Shown here piece by piece: positions 49,900 to 59,491 of a stretch of 64,000 nucleotides of DNA. Location: assembly GCF_000830985.1 (NCBI RefSeq), contig NZ_CP007151.1, forward strand, positions 310,001-374,000, given 5' to 3'. The notes beneath the pieces were generated by a model. That model was given only the letters and a program-made list of their open reading frames with translations. It ran no database searches and was not told the DNA's origin. The DNA is from Marinobacter similis (GTDB taxonomy: Bacteria > Pseudomonadota > Gammaproteobacteria > Pseudomonadales > Oleiphilaceae). The first letter of the stretch is position 1. Every line of letters starts with the position of its first letter. The position numbers and the translations under genes were made by a program.

Positions 49900-51169
49900 A
49901 GGCTTAGAATGTTCGCTCGTTTGTTGCCAGGCTTTGCCAGCAGGATTTGGGATACGCCGATGGCGCGCTCGCTGAAGCCGGCCTCGCAGTAGGCAAAGTA
50001 GAAATGCCACAGGCGCCGGAATGCCAGATCGTAACCGGCGCTGTCGAGCTCATCGGATTGGGCCATGAACCGTTCACACCAGTCGTTCAAAGTGCGCGCG
50101 TAATGAAAGCCAATGTCTTCGGCGTGGGTTAGCACCAGATTGCTCTGGCTGCGCACGGACTCAAAAATGGCGCCGAATGAGGGAATGAAACTCCCCGGAA
50201 AGATGAAGCGCTGAATGAAATCCACGTTGGAGAGCGCGCGCACGTAGCGCTGCTCCGGCATGTTGATAGCCTGGATCAGCGCCAGTCCGTCCGGCTTCAA
50301 TAAGCCGCTAACCTGGGCAATGTAGCTATCCAGGAACTGGGGGCCAACGGCTTCGATCATTTCAATGGAGACCAGTTTGTCGAATTGGCCTTCCAGGTCC
50401 CGGTAATCGTCAAACAGCAGGGTAATTTGCTCCTGCAGACCTTCTTCCACAACCCGGGCCTTAGCAATTCCAGCTGTTCCTGGGAAATCGTGGTGGTGGT
50501 CACGTGACAGCCGAAGTGCTTGGCGGCATGAATCGCGAACCCGCCCCAGCCCGTGCCGATTTCGATGACCCGGTCACCGGGCTGCAAATCCAGCTTGCGG
50601 CAAATGGTGTCCAGCTTATGAACCGCCGCTTCTTCCAGAGTGGCTTCCGGGGAAGGGTAAATTGCCGATGAGTACATCATGGTGGGGTCGAGGAACCGTT
50701 CGAACAGGTCGTTGCCCAGGTCGTAGTGGGCACTGATGTTCTTCCTGGAGCCTTCCCGGGTGTTCCGGTTGAGCCAGTGGAGACCCTTAAGGGCAGGCTT
50801 GGTTATCCAGCTGTATCGGTCTTCGAATTCGTTCATTCGATCGACATTGCGGGTGAAGAAGCGCAGGAGGGCGACCAGATCTGGCGTAGACCAGTCGCCG
50901 CTCACATAGGCCTCGGCCGCGCCAATGCTGCCACCGGTCAGCAAATCCCGCCAGGTGCTGTGATCATGAATGATCAGTTCTGCGGGTTGGTGGCGGGTGT
51001 CGCCATCCCCAAACACGAGATCCTCATAGCCGGATTCCCGAACAGTCAGCAGGCCATCTTCAAGCCGATTGAGCTGTTGTACGACCAGACTTTTGGCGAT
51101 GCGACTAACCAATGGTTTGCTGCTCGCACGCCCTTCGGTGGCCTGTACTGAATTATTCAGGTTCTCCAT
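49896..51169 (-). CDS. cfa: Cyclopropane-fatty-acid synthase-like lipid methyltransferase (one frameshift)
   Basis: Adds a methylene or methyl group from S-adenosylmethionine to double bonds of membrane phospholipid acyl chains. SAM motif I is VIEIGTGWGGFAIHAA; the CFA signatures are NISAHYDLGNDLFERFLDPTMMYSSA, VSIEMIEAVG and FIQRFIFPGSFIPS. One G is missing near nt 50467 (LELAKARVVEEGLQEQITL expected). Repaired length is 424 aa. Its start overlaps the DUF1365 stop by 13 bp. The DUF1365/FAD partners suggest the CFA2/UfaM-like branch rather than a stand-alone Cfa; the actual product cannot be read from sequence. Confidence 0.88.
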
Positions 51170-52041
51170 GAACTTACCCTTCCAGATTTATTGTTACTGC
51201 GTTCGGCACTGGTAACGTCCAGGCCGGCATCGCTGGCGCCCCGCTTGTGGGCTGGATTGTCTGCGGCGAGTTTGTCCGGGTGGGTGTAAAACGGCGCGCC
51301 TTTTACTTTCAGCTTCAGGGCGTGCCAGTAAATTCCGGCCGTCACCTTGATCGCTTCCAACGGAAACTTTCGCAAACTTCTATGTACTTCTTTACGGGTC
51401 AAGGGGGTGCGATGGACTACCAAGGTGGCATCAAAATGCTTTTTTTCGGCTTCCAGAACATTCATGTGAATGCGCAGGTCGGGACCCCTGAAGCTGAATG
51501 TCCACTGGTAGTGCTGCTCCATGCCGTTAAACGGTGATACATGAAAACGCTTGCTGAACTCAAACCGTTCACTGTGCCAGCCCTGGGCATTGGCGCCTTC
51601 GTCCAGTGTTTCCATGCAATACACATGGCGCTCGTGCCAGGGCGTATTGGAGATCTGGGCCATGATGACTTTCGGTACCGGGCCATCCAGCGGGTTATCG
51701 CATGGGCGGTAACAGAAGTAGAAGCTGACCGGATTGAACACGTATCCAAAGTATCGAGGGTGGGTCACCAGCTCGACGGCTCCGTCGGGACGCCAGCCTG
51801 TGGCGGTTTCAACCTGATCGCGGACCGCATCGGAGAGTGAGCCAGCCTCCGGTTGAAAATAGTCGCTGCGACGCAGTGACAGCCAGTTGAAGCGTTCCAG
51901 GGAAAACAGCGGGCTGGTTTCCGTAACCTGATCCCACTCGTCCAGATCAAGCGCGAGCATACCCGTGCTGTACTGGAACTCGTGGCTGACCGGAAATTTC
52001 CGACGGTGGCGAACTGTACCCTCAAGCCATTGGCTGTTCAT
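51157..52041 (-). CDS. DUF1365 family protein
   Basis: No activity is established; genes of this family almost always sit between the FAD oxidoreductase and CFA-like genes. Family motifs: EGTVRHRRKFPVSHEFQY, YFGYVFNPVSFYFCY and FHVSPFNGMEQHYQW. 294 aa, ATG 52041, frame intact. Two bases separate it from the FAD gene stop, and it runs 13 bp into cfa. Confidence 0.9.
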   Translation of the reverse strand: MNSQWLEGTVRHRRKFPVSHEFQYSTGMLALDLDEWDQVTETSPLFSLERFNWLSLRRSDYFQPEAGSLSDAVRDQVETATGWRPDGAVELVTHPRYFGYVFNPVSFYFCYRPCDNPLDGPVPKVIMAQISNTPWHERHVYCMETLDEGANAQGWHSERFEFSKRFHVSPFNGMEQHYQWTFSFRGPDLRIHMNVLEAEKKHFDATLVVHRTPLTRKEVHRSLRKFPLEAIKVTAGIYWHALKLKVKGAPFYTHPDKLAADNPAHKRGASDAGLDVTSAERSNNKSGRVSSWRT

Positions 52042-52043
52042 TG

Positions 52044-53308
52044 CTACAACTCCAGCCCGAACGCCTTGGTCACACGCAGGGCGCTGCGTACTCCGTCTTC
52101 ATGAAAACCGTTGAACCAGTAGGCGCCACAGAAATGGGTGCGGTTCTGGTTGCCAATTTCGTCGTAACGGGATTGCGCTGCCACGGCATCCATGGTGAAA
52201 ACCGGGTGAGCATAGCTGAACTGTTTGATGATCTTGTCCGGCGCAATGTCGTGACTGCGGTTCAAGGTCACGCAGAAGGTTTCCGGAGCCTCATCAAAGT
52301 TCTGCAGTATGTTCATGTTGTAAGTCACAGAAACCGGCTCGGTACTGTGGGTTGGCATGAAGTAATTCCAGGCGGCCCAAGCGCGCCGGGTATCAGGCAG
52401 AACACTGCTATCGGTGTGCAGTACCACGTCGTTCTGCTGGTAACCGATGGCACCCAGGATTTCATTTTCCGTTTCGGTGGCATCGTCCAGCAAGGCCAGG
52501 GCCTGATCGCTGTGACACGCCAGTACAACCTGGTCGAACCGATGCACTTCGCCACCCACGGTCACATCGACACCGTTGTCGTCTCGCTGGATGCGTTCCA
52601 CGGGGCTGTTCAAGTGCGTGCGATCGCCCAGCCGTTCCATCATCTTGGCAACATACTGGGCCGAGCCTCCTGAAATGACTCGCCATGTGGGCCGGTCATC
52701 CACGGATAGCATGCCGTGGTTGTTAAAAAACTGCAGGAAAAAGCGAATGGGGAACTGCTCGAGCACGATTTCCGGTGCGGACCAGATGGCCGCCCCCATG
52801 GGCACGATGTAAAAGCGACGGAAGTAACGGGAATAGCCATTACGGTTCAGGTACTCGCCCAGCTTTCGTCATCGTCGATGGCGCCCGAATCCAGATCCTC
52901 CTTGGTTTCCTTGTTGAACCGCAGGATTTCCCGGATCATCTTCAGGAACGGCAGGTTCAGCAGGTTCTTTCGCTGGGCAAACAGCGTGTTCAGGCTGGTG
53001 CCGTTGTATTGCAGGCCCGAGGCGTTGCAATCGACGCTGAAGCTCATGTCGCTCTTTTCAGATGCGACGCCCAGACGGTCCATCAGTTTGATGAAGTTCG
53101 GGTAGGTCCAGTCGTTAAACACGATGAAGCCGGTATTGACCGGCCAGGTGCGACCGCCTGCTTCCACCTGCTCGGTATTGGTATGGCCGCCGGCGTAATC
53201 ACCAGCCTCAAAAAGCTGAACATCGTGCTTTTCAGCCAGTTGCCAGGCTGCGGTAAGGCCGGAAACGCCGGCTCCAATGACAGCAATACGCTGACGTTCG
53301 TTAGTCAT
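52044..53308 (-). CDS. NAD(P)/FAD-dependent oxidoreductase of the CFA cluster (one frameshift)
   Basis: Amine-oxidase/phytoene-desaturase-like flavoprotein. FAD motif IAVIGAGVSGLTAAWQLAEK then EAGDYAGGHTNT at the N-terminus; RFDQVVLACHSDQALALL in the middle; FCGAYWFNGFHEDGVRSALR at the C-terminal FAD contact. One C is missing near nt 52858-52863 (DDDESLGEYLNRNGYS expected). Repaired length is 421 aa. It likely oxidises or desaturates the lipid product of the pathway; inference from the fold and from its constant pairing with DUF1365 and CFA genes. Confidence 0.87.
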
Positions 53309-53323
53309 TCAAAGGATTCCTAG

Positions 53324-54109
53324 TTATTTGTTCGTGCTCTTCCTTGCCATGCTCGCCGCCATGCGATCAATCGCTCTCTGCGGCAACGCTCCAAGGGTGC
53401 GAAGCATCCAGGTAAAGCGCTTGGGGAAGGCGATTTCATTCTTGCCCTTCGCCAGGCCGGCCACAATCCGTTCTGCAGCATCGTCTGCAGTCACGAGAAA
53501 GGGCATTGGGAAGTCGTTTCGGTCGGTCAGGGGTGTTTTCACAAAGCCCGGCGATACCACAACCACGTCGATGCCTTCTTTCGCCAGGTCCGCTCTCAAG
53601 GCCTGGGCAAAATAAGTCAACGCCGCTTTCGAGGCGCCATAGCCTTCAGCTCGTCCGAACGGAAACCACCAGGCCGAGGAGCTGACAATCACCAGCGTTG
53701 CCGGCAGGCCCTTGGCGCGGGTTCGGCGCAGAGCGGGTAGGGCAATGTCCACACAGCGCGCGGTGCCAATGACATTGGTATGAATGTTCTTTTCGATCAC
53801 ATCACTGTCGTAATGGGTGATGTCCAGGTACTCGCAGGTACCCGCGTTCAGAATCGCCATGTGCAGATCGCCTTGATCCTCGAGCACGTTAGCGATCGAC
53901 TTCAGGTCCTCTTTGCTGGTGGTGTCACCGGCGGCCGCTACAATCCTCTCCGGTGCCGCGGCCTTAAGGTCTTCCAAAGGCTGCTGGCGACGTCCGGTAA
54001 TGACCAGATTGTGACCACCACGGGTGAGCGCCTGGGTTACAGCCTCGCCAATGCCAGAGCTTGCTCCGGTGATCCAGATATTGGATTTGCTTTGCAGACG
54101 TTCACTCAT
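53324..54109 (-). CDS. Short-chain dehydrogenase/reductase
   Basis: Classical SDR: TGASSGIGEAV cofactor motif, NAG in AILNAGTCEYL, catalytic Ser in VIVSSSAWW and YGASKAAL (Tyr-x3-Lys), then VSPGFVKTPL. Basic residues in ITGRRQQP favour NADP. 261 aa, frame intact. The C-terminal region (FPKRFTWMLRTLGALPQRAIDRM) is amphipathic and may touch membrane. It starts inside the NTF2-like stop codon (ATGA at 54106-54109). Substrate unknown; a lipid carbonyl or alcohol is the contextual guess. Confidence 0.87.
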   Translation of the reverse strand: MSERLQSKSNIWITGASSGIGEAVTQALTRGGHNLVITGRRQQPLEDLKAAAPERIVAAAGDTTSKEDLKSIANVLEDQGDLHMAILNAGTCEYLDITHYDSDVIEKNIHTNVIGTARCVDIALPALRRTRAKGLPATLVIVSSSAWWFPFGRAEGYGASKAALTYFAQALRADLAKEGIDVVVVSPGFVKTPLTDRNDFPMPFLVTADDAAERIVAGLAKGKNEIAFPKRFTWMLRTLGALPQRAIDRMAASMARKSTNK

Positions 54110-54573
54110 CCGGCGTATCCCTTTATGAATCGGATGATTCGGCCAACGAGGGGGAGATTCTCGTACAGCAACTGACCAGCATCGAAATAATCCCGGTGAT
54201 AACAGACCTTGCCATCCCGTATCCGTAGGTGGCTGATTCCATCCACCATGATTTCGCGGCCCCGTTTGATGCGCTTGTGGCGTAGATGCATAACCCAGGG
54301 AATGGCGACGGTGGCCCCATGCGTTACCGGTTCGGAGAAGTCGAAACGGCAGCTAATGGCATTGGCATACGCCCCGGCGAAATAATGGGTAAGCTGATCC
54401 AAACCGCGAACAGCGCCGAGAGGATCCTGAAACTGCACATCTTCACTGTAGACTTGTGACAGCTTGTTCAGGTTTCCCTTGTCCAATTCGTTAAACAACT
54501 GCGTGAACTGAGCCAGAGTGGCTGGAACCGCGGAATCCTGCGATCCGACTTCTATGGCTGAGGCGGTTTTCAT
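54106..54573 (-). CDS. NTF2-like/SnoaL-type protein
   Basis: Small cone-shaped fold used by ketosteroid isomerase, SnoaL cyclases and many ligand-binding proteins. FTQLFNELDKGNLNKLSQVYSEDVQFQDPLGAVRG is the characteristic start of the fold; VDGISHLRIRDGKVCYHRDYFD the late strands, with His/Asp residues facing the pocket in the family. ATG 54573 has AGGAGG eight to nine bases upstream, which decides the start; 155 aa. It overlaps the desaturase stop and the SDR start by 4 bp each, so it is tightly coupled within the operon. Confidence 0.82.
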   Translation of the reverse strand: MKTASAIEVGSQDSAVPATLAQFTQLFNELDKGNLNKLSQVYSEDVQFQDPLGAVRGLDQLTHYFAGAYANAISCRFDFSEPVTHGATVAIPWVMHLRHKRIKRGREIMVDGISHLRIRDGKVCYHRDYFDAGQLLYENLPLVGRIIRFIKGYAG

Positions 54574-55526
54574 GCTCGAGTCCTCCTCGCTTTGTCCAGT
54601 TGACGGGTTTCTTCCTGAATGTGTTTGGGAATTGGCTTTAGCTCCCAGATAATGCCGAAGCGGGACAGTAGCCACAGGCCATACCAGGTCACATCGATTT
54701 CGTACCAACGAAAGCCCTGACGTACGGTCTGTGGCCAGCGATGATGGTTGTTATGCCATCCCTCGCCCAGCGTTAGCAGTGCCAGCCAGAAGTTGTTGCG
54801 GCTGCCATCAGAGGTCTCGAAACGGCGCTTGCCCCAGACATGGGAAAGCGAGTTGATCGAGACGGTCGCATGGAATAAAGCCACGGTTGAGATGAAGAAG
54901 CCCCAGACCAGAAGTTGTAAGCCATTGGTGCCCAAGTCCGGCGCCCAGTGCGCCAAGGCTTCACCGAGCCCGAAGATGCTTACCGCTGCCATGGCCGGAA
55001 CGACCGCGTCAAACCGGTTAATAAATCTAAGCTCCGGGAACTTCATCCAGTCCTTCACCCGGCGCTCGTCCATGGCGAAGCCTGCATCGCAAGTGAACCA
55101 GCCCACGTGCGACCACCAGAACCCGCCTTGGTGAGGGGAGTGCAGGTCCTGCTCCTGGTCGGAGTGCTGGTGGTGATGCCGGTGGTGAGCCGCCCACCAT
55201 AGTGGCCCGCGTTGGGCCGCACTGGCACCGAGCAGGGCGAAGAAAAACTGGGCCGGTCGACTGGTTTTAAAGGTTTTATGAGCGAAATACCGGTGATAGA
55301 AGCCGGTGATGGCAAACATTCGCACCAGGAAAAACACGAACGCGAACGTGGCCGCGAACGCGCTGACCCCGGTATACAATGCTAAAAAGCACGCCACATG
55401 TAGCGCCAGGAACGGAATTACACGGATAAAGTTGAAGGCGCGGGAGCTGGTATCAATGTGATCCGAACCCGCAGAGGCGTCGAACCACCTCAGAATGTTT
55501 GTAAGCCAGTTTTGCACTCGGGTCAT
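54570..55526 (-). CDS. Acyl-CoA/acyl-lipid delta-9-type fatty acid desaturase, first gene of the operon
   Basis: Membrane di-iron desaturase. The three histidine boxes are HRYFAH (near nt 55290), HHRHHH (near nt 55190) and HNNHH (near nt 54745), with four hydrophobic segments around them. ATG 55526 (MTRVQNWLTNILRW) gives 318 aa; the open frame extends to ATG 55574 and neither start has a strong Shine-Dalgarno, so the N-terminus is uncertain. It would place double bonds that the CFA-like enzyme downstream modifies. Its stop overlaps the NTF2-like start. Frame intact. Confidence 0.88.
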   Translation of the reverse strand: MTRVQNWLTNILRWFDASAGSDHIDTSSRAFNFIRVIPFLALHVACFLALYTGVSAFAATFAFVFFLVRMFAITGFYHRYFAHKTFKTSRPAQFFFALLGASAAQRGPLWWAAHHRHHHQHSDQEQDLHSPHQGGFWWSHVGWFTCDAGFAMDERRVKDWMKFPELRFINRFDAVVPAMAAVSIFGLGEALAHWAPDLGTNGLQLLVWGFFISTVALFHATVSINSLSHVWGKRRFETSDGSRNNFWLALLTLGEGWHNNHHRWPQTVRQGFRWYEIDVTWYGLWLLSRFGIIWELKPIPKHIQEETRQLDKARRTRA

Positions 55527-55644
55527 ACCCTGTTTGCCTTTGTTTCCTAAATTGAATCTTGAGAGCGTGATCATCCAAGAGGTTCGGACGAAACACTTGC
55601 AGGGTTGTACGTTTTAACTTGTTACTTTGGATGCACAATAGACT

Positions 55645-56649
55645 ATGAATAATCAGTCAGCTCAGATGCCTGTTATACGCCGGGTAGCCATCGTTGGTTC
55701 AGGTCTGTCCGGTTTGACGGCTGGAATTCGGCTGCAACAACAAGGACATGACGTAAAAGTGTTCGAGAAAAGCCGGGGTCCCGGAGGCAGGCTTGCCGCA
55801 AAGCGGGTACCGGGCGGCTCCGCTGACGTGGGTGCCCAGTACTTCACTTCCCGGAATCCAGAGTTTTTGCCGTTTCTACGAAAATTTGCAGGCGATCAGA
55901 GTTTCGCGATCTGGCCGGGTCGGTTTGGATTCCTCGACAAGTCCGGCAATTGGGGCAGCTTTCCGGATGAACCCCGCTACGTCGGTGCGCCCAGAATGAC
56001 CGCAATCACCCGGGCATTGTCACGCCATGTCGACGTAACCGCTGAAACCCGGGTCGAGCGGCTCGAACGTTCAGGCGATCAATGGCTGCTGGTCGATACC
56101 GAAGGCAATTTTCTGGGGGAGTTTGACCAGGTCATTATCACCGCGCCCCCGGCACAGGCCCAAACCTTACTGGCAAACAGTCAGCTTTCCGGCCTTGTGG
56201 CGGAACTGGAGGCGCCGGTACAGAAGGTGCTGCCATGCTGGGCCGTTGCAGCCCATTTCGAAAGTTCGCCCTGGTCCCATCACGAGGGCATGAGGGTTGA
56301 ACACCCGGTGCTTTATTGGCTTGCCAACAACTCCAGCAAACCCGGGCGAGAGGACGACGGACACTGGTGGGTTCTGCACGCCAACCCGGAGTGGACCGAA
56401 CAACATGTGGAAACCCCGGCCGAGCGGGTCGCGGAACTGATGGTCGATGCTTTCCGGGAGCTAACCGGGTTCAGTACCGAGCCAGACAACCTGGTCACGC
56501 ACCGGTGGCTATATGCGCGTTCCCGGGATGGTGATCAGCCCGGGCACCTGTGGTTTGCCGAGAACAGCATCGGTATCGCCGGAGACTGGTTGTCCGGTGG
56601 GCGAGTGGAGGGTGCTTTCAACAGCGCCAGCACTCTGTCGCGGCGATGA
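55645..56649 (+). CDS. Renalase-like NAD(P)/FAD-dependent oxidoreductase
   Basis: Flavoprotein with the N-terminal VAIVGSGLSGLTAGIRLQQQ dinucleotide fold, EKSRGPGGRLAAKR and DVGAQYFTSRNP, the pattern of the bacterial renalase-like group, and the C-terminal GIAGDWLSGGRVEGAFNSA FAD contact. 334 aa, ATG 55645, frame intact. It is divergent from the lipid operon, with about 70-118 bp between starts, so shared control is possible. In other bacteria such genes also lie near CFA/photolyase stress clusters; substrate unknown. Confidence 0.83.
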   Translation: MNNQSAQMPVIRRVAIVGSGLSGLTAGIRLQQQGHDVKVFEKSRGPGGRLAAKRVPGGSADVGAQYFTSRNPEFLPFLRKFAGDQSFAIWPGRFGFLDKSGNWGSFPDEPRYVGAPRMTAITRALSRHVDVTAETRVERLERSGDQWLLVDTEGNFLGEFDQVIITAPPAQAQTLLANSQLSGLVAELEAPVQKVLPCWAVAAHFESSPWSHHEGMRVEHPVLYWLANNSSKPGREDDGHWWVLHANPEWTEQHVETPAERVAELMVDAFRELTGFSTEPDNLVTHRWLYARSRDGDQPGHLWFAENSIGIAGDWLSGGRVEGAFNSASTLSRR

Positions 56650-56659
56650 CGGCAGAACG

Positions 56660-58180
56660 CTAGAACTCGCTCCCGGAACGATCACGGTCGTCCGTGGCAG
56701 TTACCGCCGGCCGGGTGTAGAAATGCGTGATGGTGCCATCGCGGAATTTGCTGAAGAAAGCGCTGACATCGGTGATCTTCTTGACCGACCGTTTCCGGGT
56801 GATGGGAGCACGGATCAGTACTTTGATGCCATTAAAGTTATCCTGAATGTTGGAGAAGCGGGCCCGCATTGAGCAGGTCACGACTTTGTCCGCATCCAGG
56901 CCCAGTTCCTGCGCCAGCCAGGCGCTGTGGCGCTCGATGGCACGCTGGCTAAGGTCTTCTCGAGTGTCGAGGTGGTCCAGCTTGATCCGGTTCACTATGC
57001 AGAACGAAAAGCTGCCGGGATGCTTGCGGGCCACTTTCCGGAACGCTTCCCAGAAAAAGTTATCCGTCAGTTCCGCGAAGTAGCGCATATCGCTGAGGCA
57101 GGTATCCACCCATTCGAAATTCTCGGGGTCCTCGAGCACTTCATTGATCGCCTCCCTTAAGAGCCAGTCAAACCCGAGCGCTGTTTTGTGGGCGTAAACC
57201 TTTCGGTACATCTGATGGCGGCTGTAGACAAAATCCTCCAGCGCGCCGAGACCTTTCTGAGTGATTGCCAGGCCCAGCCAGGGCTCAGAAACATCCCATC
57301 CGAAACGCAGGTTGCTCAGCAGGTGGTCCAGATTGAAGCCGCCGATGGTGACTGAGGAGTGAAATCCGTCCCGGAGCATGTAATCGGCGCGATCGGCATC
57401 AATTTCACCGGAGACAATCGATTTCAACAGGTCCATGACCATCCGCGGAACATCGCGACCGATCAGTGAGGCGGATTCTGCGTCTTCACCTGCAATAAAG
57501 GCCCAGAAAGTCTGGGCATGGCGGCAAAAGGTCTCACTGGGCCTAACGTCGGTGGTTTCCATTATGCCGATGACATCCCGGGCATGGAGGCCAGCGAGTT
57601 CAAGGTCCACCGCGGACAGGACATCATGGGCCACGCGCACCGAGTAGTGTTCGTGCTCAAGTTCTGCCGGCTCCTCACTGTGGTAAACGGAAAAATCCAC
57701 TCCTTGCCAGAGGTCGGCAAAACGGCCGGGGCGTGACATCAGCGCCCGGATTCGTCGAGCCTGGGTAAACTGATGGGAAAAGCTTGAGTGGCCACTATCA
57801 TGCAGTAGACAGCCAAGTCGAATGGTTTTCGCCAGGTAGTCAATGGCATCGAGCTGGCTCAGGCTGAGATCGGTAAGATCACTGAGCTGGCGCTCCCGCA
57901 GGTAGGCGTCAATCATGGACCGGAACATCCGGCTCCCCACATGCATCACGCCGATGCTGTGCAGGAAACGGGAATGGGTGGCCCCTGGAAAGACAAGGCT
58001 CAAGATATCGTTCTGGCAGATGTTCCTTAGGCGCTGGAACAGCGGGTGGTCGATCACCTGGATCTCATGCCGGTAGAGTGGGATTCCGCCATGCACCGGA
58101 TCCATGATCAGCTTGTCATAAGCGCCAAGTAAATCGTTTACCGCTCGTCTCATCGCCGGAATTCCCCCCAATTTCATCAA
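56660..58180 (-). CDS. SAMHD1-like HD-domain phosphohydrolase
   Basis: Cytoplasmic HD protein of the COG1078 type. KLIMDPVHGGIPLYRHEIQVI, FQRLRNICQNDILSLVFPGATHSRFLHSIGV, the metal-binding HD in LGCLLHDSGHSSFSH and the distal Asp in GEIDADRADYMLRDGFH match the dNTP triphosphohydrolase/SAMHD1 layout. 506 aa, ATG 58180 (or 58171), frame intact. Some relatives hydrolyse dNTPs, others have unknown substrates. It is divergent from hsbR and convergent with the renalase-like gene, with 10 bp between stops. Confidence 0.83.
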   Translation of the reverse strand: MMKLGGIPAMRRAVNDLLGAYDKLIMDPVHGGIPLYRHEIQVIDHPLFQRLRNICQNDILSLVFPGATHSRFLHSIGVMHVGSRMFRSMIDAYLRERQLSDLTDLSLSQLDAIDYLAKTIRLGCLLHDSGHSSFSHQFTQARRIRALMSRPGRFADLWQGVDFSVYHSEEPAELEHEHYSVRVAHDVLSAVDLELAGLHARDVIGIMETTDVRPSETFCRHAQTFWAFIAGEDAESASLIGRDVPRMVMDLLKSIVSGEIDADRADYMLRDGFHSSVTIGGFNLDHLLSNLRFGWDVSEPWLGLAITQKGLGALEDFVYSRHQMYRKVYAHKTALGFDWLLREAINEVLEDPENFEWVDTCLSDMRYFAELTDNFFWEAFRKVARKHPGSFSFCIVNRIKLDHLDTREDLSQRAIERHSAWLAQELGLDADKVVTCSMRARFSNIQDNFNGIKVLIRAPITRKRSVKKITDVSAFFSKFRDGTITHFYTRPAVTATDDRDRSGSEF

Positions 58181-58216
58181 ACTGGCCTTGTTATATCACA
58201 GGGTCGTGCCAGAATA

Positions 58217-58239
58217 GGCGTATTAACGCCATTTTTTCT
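58217..58239 (+). promoter_or_regulatory. Terminator-like hairpin in the hsbR leader
   Basis: GGCGT-ATTA-ACGCC followed by ATTTTTTC, 38 bp before the hsbR ATG. The 5-bp stem is short. It could attenuate hsbR transcription or be chance. Confidence 0.35.
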
Positions 58240-58268
58240 TTTATCGCTGGTAGCTTAGGGCAGTAGCC

Positions 58269-59477
58269 ATGACCTCGCGCACCGAGCGCATACTCATTAT
58301 TGACGCCGATGAAAAGGCCCGCGCGGATCTGTCCCGCTATCTGGAAGCTCGAGGCTTTTACGTTTCCGGATCCACCAGTGTTGCCTCTGCCAAGACCCTG
58401 TTCGACGACAATGCTCCCGACGTAATCTTTGCCGATCTGCCGCCGGAATCGATCAAAGATTTGGCTTCAAGGCTGGAAGAGGCGGATGTTTTCTCTCCCA
58501 TTGTCTGCTGTTCCACCAGCGAGGCCAGTGCCGATGTCGTGAGCGCGCTTCGGGCCGGCGCCGCCGATTTTGTCCTCAAGCCCTGCAATAACGACAAGGG
58601 CGCGCTGGACGACGTGATTGAAAAGCTGTTTGACCGGGTTCGGGTGAATCGGCTCAACCAGTTGTATCGCCAAGAACTGGAAGAAGCCAACCGTGATCTG
58701 CGCAATGGCATCGCCGAATTGCGGGCGGATCAGCGGGCTGGCCGGAAAGTGCAGCTAAGAATGCTTCCGGACCACGTTCAGGACGTAGCAGGCCTGAAGG
58801 TAGACCACCTGATCAAGCCGTCTCTGTATCTGAGTGGTGATTTTCTGGACTATTTCCAGATTTCGCCGAACCAGGTTCTGGTGTACATCGCCGACGTGTC
58901 GGGCCATGGCGCCAGTTCTGCGTTCGTGACGGTGTTGCTTAAAAACCTGACCAATCGCTTGCAGCGCAACCTACGCCGACACTCCAGCGACGATATCCTT
59001 TATCCTGATCGTTTTCTGGAGCGCATCAACTCTGAATTGCTCGATACGGGTCTCGGCAAACACGTAACCGTATTTGTTGGCATTATTTCCATCGCCGAGC
59101 GTACATTGACCTATGCAGTTGGGGCCCATTTTCCCATGCCGATTCTTTCATTTGAGGGCGGGGAAGCGGCGTTTCTCGAAGGAAGTGGTTTGCCAGTAGG
59201 GCTTTTCGAGACGCCAACGTGGGAGGTTTACGAAATTCCCCTAGATAAACCGTTCCGGTTAACCCTGTTCTCAGACGGCATATTAGAGGTCATTCCGGCA
59301 AAAAGCCTGGATGAAAAGGAAAGGACACTACTTGAACTCGTGTCTGGAGGTCGTCACACTATCGCCTCCTTGAGCGAGGCTCTAAATCTCGACGAGATCA
59401 CGGAATTACCGGATGATATAGCGATCGTCTCGGTAACTGACGCCATAATGGATTCAGTCAACAGGTCGTCGAAATAG
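58269..59477 (+). CDS. hsbR: Response regulator with PP2C/SpoIIE phosphatase output, HsbR-like
   Basis: Receiver domain (about residues 7-125; phosphoacceptor Asp in PDVIFADLPPE; Lys in FVLKPCNN), a short coiled coil (NQLYRQELEEANRDLRNGIAELRADQ), then the SpoIIE-type phosphatase with metal residues in LSGDFLDYF, YIADVSGHGASS, LFSDGILEV and LPDDIAIV. In P. aeruginosa HsbR phosphorylates/dephosphorylates the antagonist HsbA to switch between flagellar and biofilm programmes. The receiver has LIIDADEKA where an adjacent acidic pair is usual. 402 aa, frame intact. hsbA follows after 14 bp. Confidence 0.85.
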   Translation: MTSRTERILIIDADEKARADLSRYLEARGFYVSGSTSVASAKTLFDDNAPDVIFADLPPESIKDLASRLEEADVFSPIVCCSTSEASADVVSALRAGAADFVLKPCNNDKGALDDVIEKLFDRVRVNRLNQLYRQELEEANRDLRNGIAELRADQRAGRKVQLRMLPDHVQDVAGLKVDHLIKPSLYLSGDFLDYFQISPNQVLVYIADVSGHGASSAFVTVLLKNLTNRLQRNLRRHSSDDILYPDRFLERINSELLDTGLGKHVTVFVGIISIAERTLTYAVGAHFPMPILSFEGGEAAFLEGSGLPVGLFETPTWEVYEIPLDKPFRLTLFSDGILEVIPAKSLDEKERTLLELVSGGRHTIASLSEALNLDEITELPDDIAIVSVTDAIMDSVNRSSK

Positions 59478-59491
59478 TGGCAGTGTGAAGC

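Noticed and set aside
55575..55644. ECF-sigma (RpoE/ChrR-type) promoter for the lipid operon
   Set aside because: No convincing TGATCC-like -35 and TAAG-like -10 pair at proper spacing was found, and no rpoE-chrR genes are in the window.
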